A stretch of 33,615 bases of DNA from JBKPRX01 sp046734795 (GTDB lineage Bacteria > Actinomycetota > Thermoleophilia > Gaiellales > Gaiellaceae): NCBI GenBank assembly GCA_046734795.1, contig JBKPRX010000030.1, positions 1 to 33,615 of the forward strand, given 5' to 3'. A program made the position numbers and the translations under genes. The notes under the pieces were generated by a model, which saw nothing but the letters and a program-made list of their open reading frames with translations, was not told where the DNA came from and did not search any database. Below are positions 16,010-24,436 of this stretch, piece by piece (the stretch's first letter is position 1; each line of letters begins with the position of its first letter).

Positions 16010-17397
16010 GCCGGCAGGGCCTGCATCCGATCCATGAGGTCCGACATCGCGTCGCGGATCAGCTCGTCTGCTTCTTCGCTCGGCCCGCCCGGGAAGCCGC
16101 CGTAGATCGCCGCCGACTCGGGTGACTCGCCGGCAGCGTGCCGCTCGTTCGCGTATGCGACTGCGTCGGCGAGGTCGTTCGCAAACGACTCGACGATTCC
16201 CGGCTGCGTCTGCGGGCCTGTGACGGCCATGTGCAGCGCGTTCGGATACTGCTGCCCGTTGAACCGCCAGCCCCGCTCGCGCATAAAGTCGTTGACGTGG
16301 TAGACGTCGAACGCGTCCGACACGAAGCTGAAGAGGAACGTCGCTCGGCCGAGGATGCCAAGCTCGGGATGCGACCGCACTGCCTCCTGCATCGCGAACG
16401 ACGTTTCGAAGATCTTCCTCGCGCGTTCGCGATAGCCGTCACGGCCGAGCGCGACCATCGCCGCCCAAGTTGCCGCGAGCAGCCCGCCGGAGCGCGACCC
16501 GTCCATCCCGGGCGAGCAGTACTTGCCACCGCTCCAGTCCGTCAGGAAGAAGTACTGCGCGTTCCGTAGCGCCTTGTCGCGGAAGAGCACCGTGGACGTT
16601 CCCTTGAACGCGTAACCGTACTTGTGTGTGTCTGCGGAGATCGAAGTGACGCCCGGAATGCGGAAATCGAAGACCGGGATGTCGTAGCCCAGCTCCTGCC
16701 CGAAGGGGAGGATGAATCCGCCGAGGCAGCCGTCGACGTGCATGCCGACGTTCCGTTCTTGCGCGAGCGTCGCGAGCTCGGCGATCGGATCGATTGTGCC
16801 GTAGCCGTAGTTGCAAGCAGAGCCGACGATCGCGATCGTCTCGTCGTCGATCAGTTCGGCGACGTGATCGACGTCGACTTGCGTCGTCTCTGGATCCACA
16901 CGCGCCTGGCGAAGGTCGACGTCGAAGAGATGGCACGCCTTGTCGAACGCTGGGTGCGCGGTCTCCGGCTTGACGATGTTCGACCGACCGATGCACCGCT
17001 CGCTGCGCGCGTGCTCGCGATAGGCGAGCACTGCGTGACAAATGCTCGCCGTTCCGCCGCTCGTGACGAGACCGACTGGTTGTCCGTCGACCGCCTCCGC
17101 GTGCATCAGGTCGAGCGTCATCGCGATGATCTCGCCCTCGAAGCGCGTCTGGCTCGGACACATGTCGCGCTGGAGCGCGTTGACGTGTGCAAAGAGGCCG
17201 AACGCCTCCGTCATAAACGCGTAGTGCTCGTGGTCGCCGCAGTAGATCGTTCCGGAGCACTTGCCGGTCTTCCAGAACGCGTCTTCCTCGCGTGCGACCG
17301 TGCGCAACTCCGAGAGCACCTCGTCGTACGACCGGCCGTGCTCCGCGAGGCCCCGGTTGACGCCGAACCGCTCGGCGTACGGGTATTCGTCGCTCAT
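16006..17397 (-). CDS. sphingosine-1-phosphate lyase-like PLP-dependent carbon-carbon lyase
   Basis: 463 residues of the group II decarboxylase fold. Motifs match sphingosine-1-phosphate lyases (SPL) unusually closely: SGKCSGTIY (47-55), TSGGTASI (112-119), MHVDGCLGGF (219-228), GVTSISADTHKYGYAFKGTS with the Schiff-base Lys259, TDWSGGKYCSPGMDGSRSGG, and a C-terminal AAIYGGFPGG. Eukaryotic SPL has ADTHKYGYAPKG, TDWQGG and AIYG at the same places. SPLs cleave the C2-C3 bond of a phosphorylated 2-amino-alcohol to an aldehyde and phosphoethanolamine. No N-terminal membrane helix is present, as in soluble bacterial SPLs. The gene lies between the PfkB and FGGY kinases with four-base overlaps on both sides, which implies a phosphorylated amino-polyol substrate (inference). 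Confidence 0.88.
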   Translation of the reverse strand: MSDEYPYAERFGVNRGLAEHGRSYDEVLSELRTVAREEDAFWKTGKCSGTIYCGDHEHYAFMTEAFGLFAHVNALQRDMCPSQTRFEGEIIAMTLDLMHAEAVDGQPVGLVTSGGTASICHAVLAYREHARSERCIGRSNIVKPETAHPAFDKACHLFDVDLRQARVDPETTQVDVDHVAELIDDETIAIVGSACNYGYGTIDPIAELATLAQERNVGMHVDGCLGGFILPFGQELGYDIPVFDFRIPGVTSISADTHKYGYAFKGTSTVLFRDKALRNAQYFFLTDWSGGKYCSPGMDGSRSGGLLAATWAAMVALGRDGYRERARKIFETSFAMQEAVRSHPELGILGRATFLFSFVSDAFDVYHVNDFMRERGWRFNGQQYPNALHMAVTGPQTQPGIVESFANDLADAVAYANERHAAGESPESAAIYGGFPGGPSEEADELIRDAMSDLMDRMQALPA

Positions 17398-18350
17398 GCC
17401 AATACGCTCCTTCGGGTCGTCGCCGTTCGCATGAAGTCGATCGTGGTCTCGAGGTCGACGATGCCGGCATCGGAGCCGAGGCCTGTCGCGACGAGCGCGC
17501 CTGCGGCGCTCCCGAGCAAAGCGGCCTCGCGGACCTCCCAGCCGAGCGAGAGACCCACGATGAATGCGGCGCAGTACGCATCACCGCAGCCGGTCGAATC
17601 CACGACTTCGACCTCGTACGCGGGGATCCGCTCCTCGCTGTCCCTCGTCACCAGCAGCGATCCCTCGACGTCCATCTTCAGGACGACGACGCCGGCCCCG
17701 CGGTCGAGCAACGCCGCTGCGACCGCAGCCGGTGACTCGAGTGCGGTCAGTCGCTGTGCTTGTGCGAGCGTCGGCAGCAGGTAGTCGACGAACGGCAGGC
17801 ACGGTCCCAAGAGCTCGAGCACGTCAGGCCCTCGAAACCCGAGCATGTCCATCGTCGTGACGACATTGTGCTCGCGCGCGAACTTCAGCAATTGCGCCGC
17901 TGGCGCACCGTCGAGCTTGCTGAGCGTGAACGCGCCGCCGTAGTGCAGGAAGTCAGCCTCGGCCACGACGTCGAGATCGATGTCGTCGAGCGTGAGCTCT
18001 CCGTTCGCTCCGATGCAATGGACGGGCAGCCGCTCGCCGTCGCGGCGAATCGGCAGGAGCGACGCCGAGGTCTGGGCGTCTGCCTTCCGCACGAGTCTCG
18101 ACGTGTCGACTCCGTGCCGCGTCATCAGCATCGCGACGAGCTCGCCGAGCTCGTCGTCGCCGATTGCGCCCACCGCGATGGTGTGCGCGCCGAGCTTCGC
18201 GAGGTCGACGCTCGTTCCCGCCGCGGTTCCGGCCGCAGTCGCACGGATCTCGTCGACCATCGCCACCTGCTGACCGCCGTCCGGGAACGCGTCGACGGGC
18301 CGCCCGAGCACGTCCAGGATGTGGGCGCCGAGGCTCACGACCGTCGTCAT
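17394..18350 (-). CDS. PfkB/ribokinase-family carbohydrate kinase
   Basis: 318 residues. N-terminal GGQQVAMVDEIRATAAGTAA fits the Gly-rich substrate-binding strand. DSTGCGDAYCAAFIVG (251-266) is PfkB signature 2, with Asp257 as the catalytic base. DYLLPTLAQAQRLT and VVLKMDVEGSLL are the usual N-x-x-E and K-x-G regions, though in diverged form. It phosphorylates a sugar, nucleoside or similar hydroxyl with ATP. The ATG at 18350 lies inside the aldolase stop (ATGA). The reading frame runs open upstream to 19118, but that stretch is antisense to nothing credible and lacks family similarity. Substrate unknown; likely to act next to the aldolase. Confidence 0.9.
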   Translation of the reverse strand: MTTVVSLGAHILDVLGRPVDAFPDGGQQVAMVDEIRATAAGTAAGTSVDLAKLGAHTIAVGAIGDDELGELVAMLMTRHGVDTSRLVRKADAQTSASLLPIRRDGERLPVHCIGANGELTLDDIDLDVVAEADFLHYGGAFTLSKLDGAPAAQLLKFAREHNVVTTMDMLGFRGPDVLELLGPCLPFVDYLLPTLAQAQRLTALESPAAVAAALLDRGAGVVVLKMDVEGSLLVTRDSEERIPAYEVEVVDSTGCGDAYCAAFIVGLSLGWEVREAALLGSAAGALVATGLGSDAGIVDLETTIDFMRTATTRRSVLA

Positions 18351-19000
18351 CGCAGCGTCTCCGATTGCCGGTAGCCGGGTGCGCTCCGTGCGAGCTCCCG
18401 CACGCGGTCGAGCTCTTCGATCGGAAGGAGGTTCGGCTCGCCGATCGCCTTCGCGCGGTAATAGACCGACGCGACCCACTCGAGCGTCTGCGCACGCAGG
18501 TACGCCTGCTCGAGCGTGCGCCCGTACGCGATCGTGCCGTGGTTCTGCAGGAGGGCGGCCGAACGACCTTCGAGTGCATCGAGCATGTTTTGTGCGAGGT
18601 CGCCCGAGCCGAAGGTCGCGTAGCGCGCGACGCGGATCGGCCCGCCGAGTCCGGCGAGCGCATAGTGCACGGGCGGGAGCTCGTCGAGCACGGTCGAGAG
18701 TGCGGTCGCAAACGGCGAGTGCGTGTGGACGACGGCACCCGCACGCGTGTGCCGGTAGATCGTCAGGTGCATGGGCGTCTCCGACGACGGACGCGTGCCC
18801 GCATCGACGACGTTTCCGTCGAGGTCGAGCACGCAGATGTCGTCCGGCTTCGTGTCCTCGTACGGGATCGCGCTTGGCGTGATCAGGGCGCGGTCGTCGA
18901 CGCGAATGCTCAAGTTGCCGGCGGTTCCGATCACGAGCGCGTCGGCAAGCAACCGCTTGCCGTAGCGCACGAGCTCCCCGCGCGCCTCGTCTTCGTTCAT
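18347..19000 (-). CDS. class II aldolase (L-fuculose-1-phosphate aldolase / AraD family)
   Basis: 217 residues, the size of E. coli FucA. The metal ligands His92, His94 (VVHTHSPFA) and His154 (QNHGTIAYG) and the catalytic acid Glu74 (SSETPMH) fall at almost the same positions as in FucA (E73, H92, H94, H155). GTAGNLSIR and TPSAIPY form the phosphate-binding region. It would cleave a ketose 1-phosphate to DHAP and an aldehyde, or act as an epimerase like AraD. Presence of Glu rather than Asp at 74 favours an aldolase. The ATG at 19000 has GAGGAG eight bases upstream, which is better than the GTG at 19024. It follows the transporter ATPase gene by 23 bases. Confidence 0.9.
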   Translation of the reverse strand: MNEDEARGELVRYGKRLLADALVIGTAGNLSIRVDDRALITPSAIPYEDTKPDDICVLDLDGNVVDAGTRPSSETPMHLTIYRHTRAGAVVHTHSPFATALSTVLDELPPVHYALAGLGGPIRVARYATFGSGDLAQNMLDALEGRSAALLQNHGTIAYGRTLEQAYLRAQTLEWVASVYYRAKAIGEPNLLPIEELDRVRELARSAPGYRQSETLR

Positions 19001-19023
19001 CGACCCGTCTCCTCTCGCCGCCA

Positions 19024-19848
19024 CTAGGCGGCGCCCGAGAGGCGGGGGCGCGGATGTGCCGCCAGCAGCGATCGTGTGTATTCGTGTTGTGGATTGCCGA
19101 ACACGTCGGCCGCGTCACCCATCTCGACGATGCATCCTCGGTTCATAATTCCGACGCGGTCGGCGACCTCGGCGAGCACGGCGAGCTGGTGTGCAACAAA
19201 GAGAATTGCGACGCCCAGCTCATCACGGAGGTCGAGGAACATGTTCAGCAGCTGAGCCTGGACGGAAACGTCGAGCGCGCTGACGGCTTCGTCTGCGATC
19301 AGGAGCTCCGGCCCGACGGCGAGCGCGCGCGCCACGGCGACCCGCTGGCGCTGGCCGCCCGAGAGCTCGCGCGGGCGGCGCGTAGCGACCCCGGGACTGA
19401 GATGCACGCGCGCCAGCGCCTCGCGCACGAACTTGTCGCGGTTGTCGCTGCCTGGCCTCCGATGGACGCGCCCGGCTTCGTGCAGCGCGGCCCCGACCGT
19501 CATGCGCGGGTTGAGCGAGGAGTACGGATCTTGGAAGACGATCTGCATGCGCCGTCGCAATTCGCGAAGCTCTCTCCCGCGCGCGGCGCGAACGTCGACC
19601 CCGTCGACCTCGATCGTCCCGCCATCGGGTTCGACGAGACGAATGACACAGCGAGCCAACGTCGTCTTGCCGCTGCCCGATTCGCCGGCGAGGCCGAGGA
19701 TCTCCCCGCGGTGAAGGGTGAAGGAGACGTCGTCCACGGCATTGACGGGCTGCACGTCGGTGCGCGCGATGCGCTCCATCACCGTGCGGCGTAGACCGAA
19801 CGTCTTCGTCAGCCCCTCCACGCGGAGCAGTGGCGCAGTCCGGCTCAC
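19024..19848 (-). CDS. ABC transporter ATP-binding protein, DppF/OppF type
   Basis: 274 residues: GESGSGKTTLARC (Walker A), IVFQDPYSSLNPRMTV (Q-loop, diagnostic of the peptide/nickel family), LSGGQRQRVAVARAL (signature), LLIADEAVSALDVSVQAQ (Walker B; the usual DEPVS is DEAVS here), and FVAHQLAVLAEVAD with the switch His, though SHDL is more usual than AHQL. The C-terminal HEYTRSLLAAHP replaces the longer tail of DppD partners. It pairs with the next ATPase to energise import. Starts at GTG overlapping the upstream stop (GTGA at 19845). Confidence 0.92.
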   Translation of the reverse strand: MSRTAPLLRVEGLTKTFGLRRTVMERIARTDVQPVNAVDDVSFTLHRGEILGLAGESGSGKTTLARCVIRLVEPDGGTIEVDGVDVRAARGRELRELRRRMQIVFQDPYSSLNPRMTVGAALHEAGRVHRRPGSDNRDKFVREALARVHLSPGVATRRPRELSGGQRQRVAVARALAVGPELLIADEAVSALDVSVQAQLLNMFLDLRDELGVAILFVAHQLAVLAEVADRVGIMNRGCIVEMGDAADVFGNPQHEYTRSLLAAHPRPRLSGAA

Positions 19849-20873
19849 GTTCCCACCCTCGCGTGGTTGACGCGCGCCTTCTCAGCCGTGGCGAAAGGGC
19901 GAACAGGGCAGGCCGTCTCGTGGCCTGGAGAAACCGGTTCCAAGGCCATCGAGACCGTCTCGCAGCTCGGCAGCGCGTACCGGCACCGCGTCCTGAAGAC
20001 GCAGCCCGACGGTGTGTCGGTCGGCTCGGGCGGGTCACCGGGGATCATCGGCAGCCGCGTGGCCTTCCCCGCCGACTCGAGGCGCGGGATCGACTCCAGC
20101 AGGCCGCGTGTGTACGGGTGCTCTGCGCCGGTGTAGATCGCATCGACCGGCCCGGTCTCGACGATGTGGCCGCCGTACATCACTGCTACGCGGTCGCAGA
20201 CTTGGGCGATCACGCCGAAGTCGTGGGAGACGAGCAGCACTGCCATGTCGTGCTCTCGGCTCAGTCGAACCAACAGGCGCAGGATCTGCGCCTGCGTCGT
20301 GACGTCGAGCGCCGTGGTCGGCTCGTCGGCGAGGAGCAACCGTGGCTGCGACGCGGTAGCGAGCGCGATCATCACGCGCTGGCGCATGCCGCCGCTGAAC
20401 TCGTGCGGGTAGGACAGCGCACGCCGTTCGGGCTCCCGGATACCGACCTCGCTCAACAGCTCGATCGCGCGTGCTTCTGCATCCGCTTTCCGCAGCCCGA
20501 GATTGACGCGGAGTGTTTCGACAACCTGGTCTCCGATTCGATAGACGGGATTCAACGAGCTGAACGGGTCCTGGTAGATCATTCCCACGTCGCGCGCCCG
20601 GAACTTGCGCAACTTGCTTGCGCTCATTGCGAGCACGTCGCGCCCGTCGAATCGAATCTGGCCGGCCGTGATGCGACCAGGCGGGGGAACAAGCCGCATC
20701 ACGGATCTGCAGATGAGCGTCTTGCCCGATCCTGTCTCGCCTACGAGCCCGACGATCTCACCCGGCCGAATCGTGAGACTTGCGCCCCTGACGGCGAGGA
20801 GTGGACCCATCGGCAGGTCGAACTCGACGCGCACTCCGTCGATGCTCAGCAGCGGCTCGGAGGCGACGTTCAC
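19845..20873 (-). CDS. ABC transporter ATP-binding protein, DppD/OppD type
   Basis: 342 residues. Walker A GETGSGKTLIC, Q-loop MIYQDPFSSLNPVYRIG, signature FSGGMRQRVMIA, Walker B LLLADEPTTALDVTTQAQ, switch His VSHDFG. The C-terminal oligopeptide-transporter extension (HPYTRGLLESIPRL onward) is present, with the Cys pattern C-x5-C-x6-C and a further Cys about 20 residues on; this pattern is an iron-sulfur site in some actinobacterial DppD proteins. The GTG at 20873 overlaps the permease stop (GTGA). The frame stays open upstream to 20978, but that extension lies inside the permease gene and is not used. Confidence 0.92.
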   Translation of the reverse strand: MNVASEPLLSIDGVRVEFDLPMGPLLAVRGASLTIRPGEIVGLVGETGSGKTLICRSVMRLVPPPGRITAGQIRFDGRDVLAMSASKLRKFRARDVGMIYQDPFSSLNPVYRIGDQVVETLRVNLGLRKADAEARAIELLSEVGIREPERRALSYPHEFSGGMRQRVMIALATASQPRLLLADEPTTALDVTTQAQILRLLVRLSREHDMAVLLVSHDFGVIAQVCDRVAVMYGGHIVETGPVDAIYTGAEHPYTRGLLESIPRLESAGKATRLPMIPGDPPEPTDTPSGCVFRTRCRYALPSCETVSMALEPVSPGHETACPVRPFATAEKARVNHARVGT

Positions 20874-21760
20874 TGCGGGGTACCGCGCAATCGTCCGTCG
20901 GAGATCCCGTCGCCGAGCATGCCGGCGCCGAGGCCGAAGAGAACGACGACCAACCCCGGCAATGTGGCGATCCACCACGCGTTCAGAAGCGCGCTCTGGC
21001 CGTCGGCGATGATCGATCCGAGCTCTGCATTCGGCGGCTGAGCACCGAGGCCTAGATAGGCGAGCCCGGAAAGAAGCAGCAGGTTCACAACCATGTCGAG
21101 CGTCGAATAGATCAGCGACGAGCGCATCAGGTTGGGCACCGCGTGGCGCAGAATCGCGCGCGGCCTAGAGTAGCCCAGCGCTGTCGTCGCAAGCATGAAT
21201 GGCTGCTCGCGCAGCACGAGCATCTCCGAACGAGACAGTCGTGCGTACAGCGCCCAGGCGACGATCGGCACGCCGATGAGAACTCCCTTTACGCCTGGGC
21301 CGACGATCGCGATCACGCTGATCACGAGCACGATGAAGGGAAACGCGATCATCACGTCGATCACCCGCCCGACCAGCGCGTCGACGGTGCCGCCCAGATA
21401 GCCGGTCACGGCCCCGACCAGCACGCCGAGCACGAGTGGGGGATACGTCACGAGAAGGACGATCGCGAGATCGAGACGCAGCGCGTACAGCGTGCGGCTG
21501 AACACGTCACGGCCAGCGCCGTCGGTGCCGAACAGATGGCTCCAAGAGGGAGCGTTGTAAGCGTGGAGGAAATCCAGCTGGTTAGGCGGATACGGAGCGA
21601 TCAGCGGCGCGAGGATCCCGGCCAGAAAGAGGAGGACGATGATGCCGCCGCCGACCTTGGTTTCGCGCGACAGGCCGCGCAGACCACGTCGACGCCGGCG
21701 GGACTCGACGACCTCGGTCGTCGGCGCCGGCGGCTGGCCGAGGACGTCGACCGCGCTCAT
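20870..21760 (-). CDS. ABC transporter permease, DppC/OppC type
   Basis: 296 residues. A basic N-terminal tail (RRRRRGLRGLSRE) is followed by a first hydrophobic helix, then the family segment HLFGTDGAGRDVFSRTLYALR and several more membrane helices. The EAA coupling loop is seen as EQPFMLATTALGYSRPRAILRHAVPN, and the end LAYLGLGAQPPNAELGSII is typical of DppC. It forms the transmembrane pore with the DppB-type partner. Overlaps dppB-like (ATGA, 21757-21760) and dppD-like (GTGA) genes. Confidence 0.92.
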   Translation of the reverse strand: MSAVDVLGQPPAPTTEVVESRRRRRGLRGLSRETKVGGGIIVLLFLAGILAPLIAPYPPNQLDFLHAYNAPSWSHLFGTDGAGRDVFSRTLYALRLDLAIVLLVTYPPLVLGVLVGAVTGYLGGTVDALVGRVIDVMIAFPFIVLVISVIAIVGPGVKGVLIGVPIVAWALYARLSRSEMLVLREQPFMLATTALGYSRPRAILRHAVPNLMRSSLIYSTLDMVVNLLLLSGLAYLGLGAQPPNAELGSIIADGQSALLNAWWIATLPGLVVVLFGLGAGMLGDGISDGRLRGTPQ

Positions 21761-22698
21761 CGGCCGGCGAGCCTCACGCGTGGGTCGAGAAATGCCTGGA
21801 TGACGTCGGCGGCGAGGCTGGCCAGCACGACGGCGGCGCCGGCGAGCAGCGCGAGCGCCTGGACGAGCTGATAGTCGCGCTTCTCGACCGCCTCGACGAG
21901 CAGCGATCCCAGACCGGGAATCTGAAAGACCTGCTCGAGCACGACGGTGCCGCCGATGAGGAAGCCGATGTTGACCGACAGGATCGTCAGCGTGTTCATG
22001 GCCGAGTTACGAAGCGCGTGCCTGCGAACGACACGCACCTCGCTGAGGCCGCGTGAGCGTGCCGCCTCGATGTACTCGCTCTGCATCACCGCCAGCAAGC
22101 TCGAACGCAGCGTGCGCATGACGACTGCCGAGAGCGCCAGGCCGAGCGCCAACGCGGGCAACGTCAGCGTCCGCAGGATCCCGACGACTCCGCCGCTGTA
22201 TCCAGAGACGGGAAACCATCCGAGCTTCAGACCGAAGATGAGCGCGAGCATCAACCCGAGCCAGAAGCTCGGCATCGCGAACGTCAGCGTCGTCCCGATT
22301 CGGATCGAATTGTCGGCCAATCGGTTCGGTCGCAGCGCAGCGATGATCGCGAGCGGCACCCCGATCAACACCGACAGCAGCATCCCGTAGCTGATCAGGG
22401 CGATGCTGGGGCCGAGCCGCTGCCCGATGACCTCGGACACCGGTGAGTCGAGCGTGAACGAATCGCCGAACTGACCCTGCAGGGTGTGCTCGCTGTACAA
22501 CCAGAACTGCGTCCACAGTGGGCGGTCGAGTCCGATCTCGTGGCGCACACGAGCAACCGTTGCCGGCGACGCTCGCCCGGCGAGTGCAATCCGGACCGGA
22601 TCGCCCGGGACGAGATGAATCATGAAGAAGGTCGCGATGAGCAGACCGAACAGGACGACCGCAGCCAGAGCGATTCGTCGGATCAAGTACGTCACCAC
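21757..22698 (-). CDS. ABC transporter permease, DppB/OppB type
   Basis: 313 residues beginning MVTYLIRRIALAAVVLFGLL, the canonical DppB start with the first membrane helix. MIHLVPGDPVRIAL follows, then LDRPLWTQFWLY and GDSFTLDSPVSEVI, both typical. The EAA loop reads SEYIEAARSRGLSEVRVVRRH. The start is GTG at 22698 (a second GTG follows immediately). AAGGGGG about nine bases upstream is the ribosome-binding site. A 16-bp hairpin lies in the 100-base gap separating it from the binding-protein gene. Confidence 0.92.
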   Translation of the reverse strand: MVTYLIRRIALAAVVLFGLLIATFFMIHLVPGDPVRIALAGRASPATVARVRHEIGLDRPLWTQFWLYSEHTLQGQFGDSFTLDSPVSEVIGQRLGPSIALISYGMLLSVLIGVPLAIIAALRPNRLADNSIRIGTTLTFAMPSFWLGLMLALIFGLKLGWFPVSGYSGGVVGILRTLTLPALALGLALSAVVMRTLRSSLLAVMQSEYIEAARSRGLSEVRVVRRHALRNSAMNTLTILSVNIGFLIGGTVVLEQVFQIPGLGSLLVEAVEKRDYQLVQALALLAGAAVVLASLAADVIQAFLDPRVRLAGR

Positions 22699-22742
22699 CG
22701 AGCGCTACCCCCTTGCACCGCGTCGGTCATCGGCACGTCGTC

Positions 22743-22779
22743 CTTGGAGCGCCCATAGGTTCGCTATGGGCGCTCCAAG
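22743..22779. repeat. 16-bp perfect hairpin between binding-protein and permease genes
   Basis: CTTGGAGCGCCCATAG (22743-22758) and CTATGGGCGCTCCAAG (22764-22779) are perfectly complementary around a five-base loop. It sits between the stop of the binding-protein gene (22799) and the ribosome-binding site of the permease gene. No T-run follows on the minus strand, so it is more likely an mRNA-stabilising or partially terminating element that keeps binding-protein expression above permease expression. Confidence 0.85.
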
Positions 22780-22798
22780 CCATCAGCCAGTCGGGACG

Positions 22799-24436
22799 CT
22801 AATGGGTGAACCACGTGTTCTCGAGGTGGTCCGACCCGAGCCCGTCAAGATCCGTCCCGCAGACGTTCGCACGATGCGCGTTGATGAACGGCAGGTGCAA
22901 GACCGCGATGACCGGCGTTTGGTTCATCAGAGCCTGCTGGATCTTCGCCCACTGCTGCTTCCTCTTCGACTCGCTTCGCGTTGTCTCGAACCGAAGGACC
23001 ATCTTCTGGATCGTTGCGTTCCTCCAGCTGGTCTCGAAGCCGTGGAAGCCGTTGTTCCAGTTGCTGACGAAGTCCGCGTACTCGTCGGGGACCGTCAAGT
23101 CGCTGGTGAACGACGCGAACGGGAACACCAGGTCGTACTTGCGTGTGAACCAGGCGTTCGTCACGGTCGGCGTGTCTTGCTCACGGAGCTTGACCTTGAT
23201 TCCGATGGCGCCGAACTCCTGTTGCAGGGCAAGCCCGAGCTGCTTGTAGAAGTCCGTGCCAGCCGGATACAAGAGCGTCGTCGAGAAGCCATTGGGGTAC
23301 TTCGACTTCTTCATGAGCGCCTTCGCCTTGTCGACGTCGTACGGGTAGGGCTTCACGACGCTCGCTGGGGCGTCCATGGCGAAGCCCATCAGCACGCTGT
23401 TCGGGATCTTGGCCAGTCCGGCGAAGATCTGCTCGTTGAGCAGCTTGCGGTCGATCGCGTACTGCATCGCCTTGCGCACGTTGATGTCTTTGAACTGCGG
23501 CCGGAGATGATTGAGCCAGAGGCCGAGGAACAGCGGCACCGTGGCCGTCTGGACGACGACGTTCTGGTCGCCCTTGAGCGTCTTCACCTGAGAGAACGGC
23601 ACCACGTCGATCGCCTGGGCGTTACCCGCCCGCAGGGCGAGGATGCGGGTGTTGCTGTCGGTGACGAAGTTGAAGCGCACCGAGTCCAGGTACGGCTTGC
23701 CCTTCTCCCAGTAGTGCGGGTTCCGCACGAGCGTGATGTGCGAGCCCTTGGCGAAGGACTTGACCATGAACGGACCGGTCCCGACGGGATGGTCGAAGAA
23801 TTTCGCCTTCTGCTTTTCGACCAGGTTCTTCGGGAGGATGAACGCAGGCCAGATGCTGATGTTGTAGAGGAAGGAGGCAACCGGCACCTTCAGCTTCACC
23901 CGCACCGTCGATTTGTTGACGACGGTCGCGTGTCCGTAGCCAATGGCCACCGCGGCCATGATCGCGTTGATCTTCGGGTTCCCGAATCGGTTGAGAGTCC
24001 AGGCGACGTCCTCGGCCGTCAGCGGTTGTCCGTTGGAGAACTTGACGCCTGGGCGCAGGTGGAACGTGTACGTCTTGCCGTCGGCGGAGATCGTCCAGTG
24101 GTCAGACAGGGACGGCACGATCTTGTTCGTCTTGCCAGTCGGATCGGAGCGGACGAGTCCGCTGTAGATCACGTTGTAGGTGAAAATGTCGCCGTTTCCG
24201 TTCCGGGGGTTCAGCGGATCGAGCGCCTCCGTCGCCGCTTGGCGCTGGTAGACGAGGTTCCCACCTCGCGCCGGTGTGCCGGAGCACGACGCGCTCCCCG
24301 ACAGCACCGTCGCGCTCGACCGCGGACGACTCGCGGACTGCCCCACGCCTCCCAAGACGGTGAGGAGCACGACGATTGCGACCCCTGATGTGAGGATGAC
24401 CCCGGTCTTCCTCGAGCGCCCTCCGGTCCTACGCAT
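22799..24436 (-). CDS. family 5 (DppA/OppA-type) ABC transporter substrate-binding protein
   Basis: 545 residues, typical for SBP family 5. After a basic start, residues 13-33 form a hydrophobic signal or anchor. Mature features are LVYQRQAATEALDPLNPRN, the signature region GKTYTFHLRPGVKFSNGQPLTAEDVAW, VGTGPFMVKSF, LVRNPHYWEKGKPYLD and INVRKAMQYAIDR. No lipobox Cys follows the hydrophobic stretch, which is unusual for a Gram-positive binding protein; Cys51 has no lipobox context. Despite the family name, members bind peptides, nickel, opines, oligosaccharides and other solutes. A strong ribosome-binding site AGGAGGAG precedes the ATG. It is the first gene of the catabolic unit. Confidence 0.92.
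   Translation of the reverse strand: MRRTGGRSRKTGVILTSGVAIVVLLTVLGGVGQSASRPRSSATVLSGSASCSGTPARGGNLVYQRQAATEALDPLNPRNGNGDIFTYNVIYSGLVRSDPTGKTNKIVPSLSDHWTISADGKTYTFHLRPGVKFSNGQPLTAEDVAWTLNRFGNPKINAIMAAVAIGYGHATVVNKSTVRVKLKVPVASFLYNISIWPAFILPKNLVEKQKAKFFDHPVGTGPFMVKSFAKGSHITLVRNPHYWEKGKPYLDSVRFNFVTDSNTRILALRAGNAQAIDVVPFSQVKTLKGDQNVVVQTATVPLFLGLWLNHLRPQFKDINVRKAMQYAIDRKLLNEQIFAGLAKIPNSVLMGFAMDAPASVVKPYPYDVDKAKALMKKSKYPNGFSTTLLYPAGTDFYKQLGLALQQEFGAIGIKVKLREQDTPTVTNAWFTRKYDLVFPFASFTSDLTVPDEYADFVSNWNNGFHGFETSWRNATIQKMVLRFETTRSESKRKQQWAKIQQALMNQTPVIAVLHLPFINAHRANVCGTDLDGLGSDHLENTWFTH

Noticed and set aside
18351..19118. Upstream extension of the PfkB kinase frame
   Set aside because: It lies within the aldolase and ATPase genes; the kinase family N-terminus begins at 18350 and the ATGA overlap fits the operon.
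22622..24388. 588-codon open frame on the + strand opposite the binding-protein gene
   Set aside because: It is antisense to a clearly recognisable family 5 binding protein, is rich in Arg/Val/Glu in the way of GC-rich shadow frames, and shows no domain motif.
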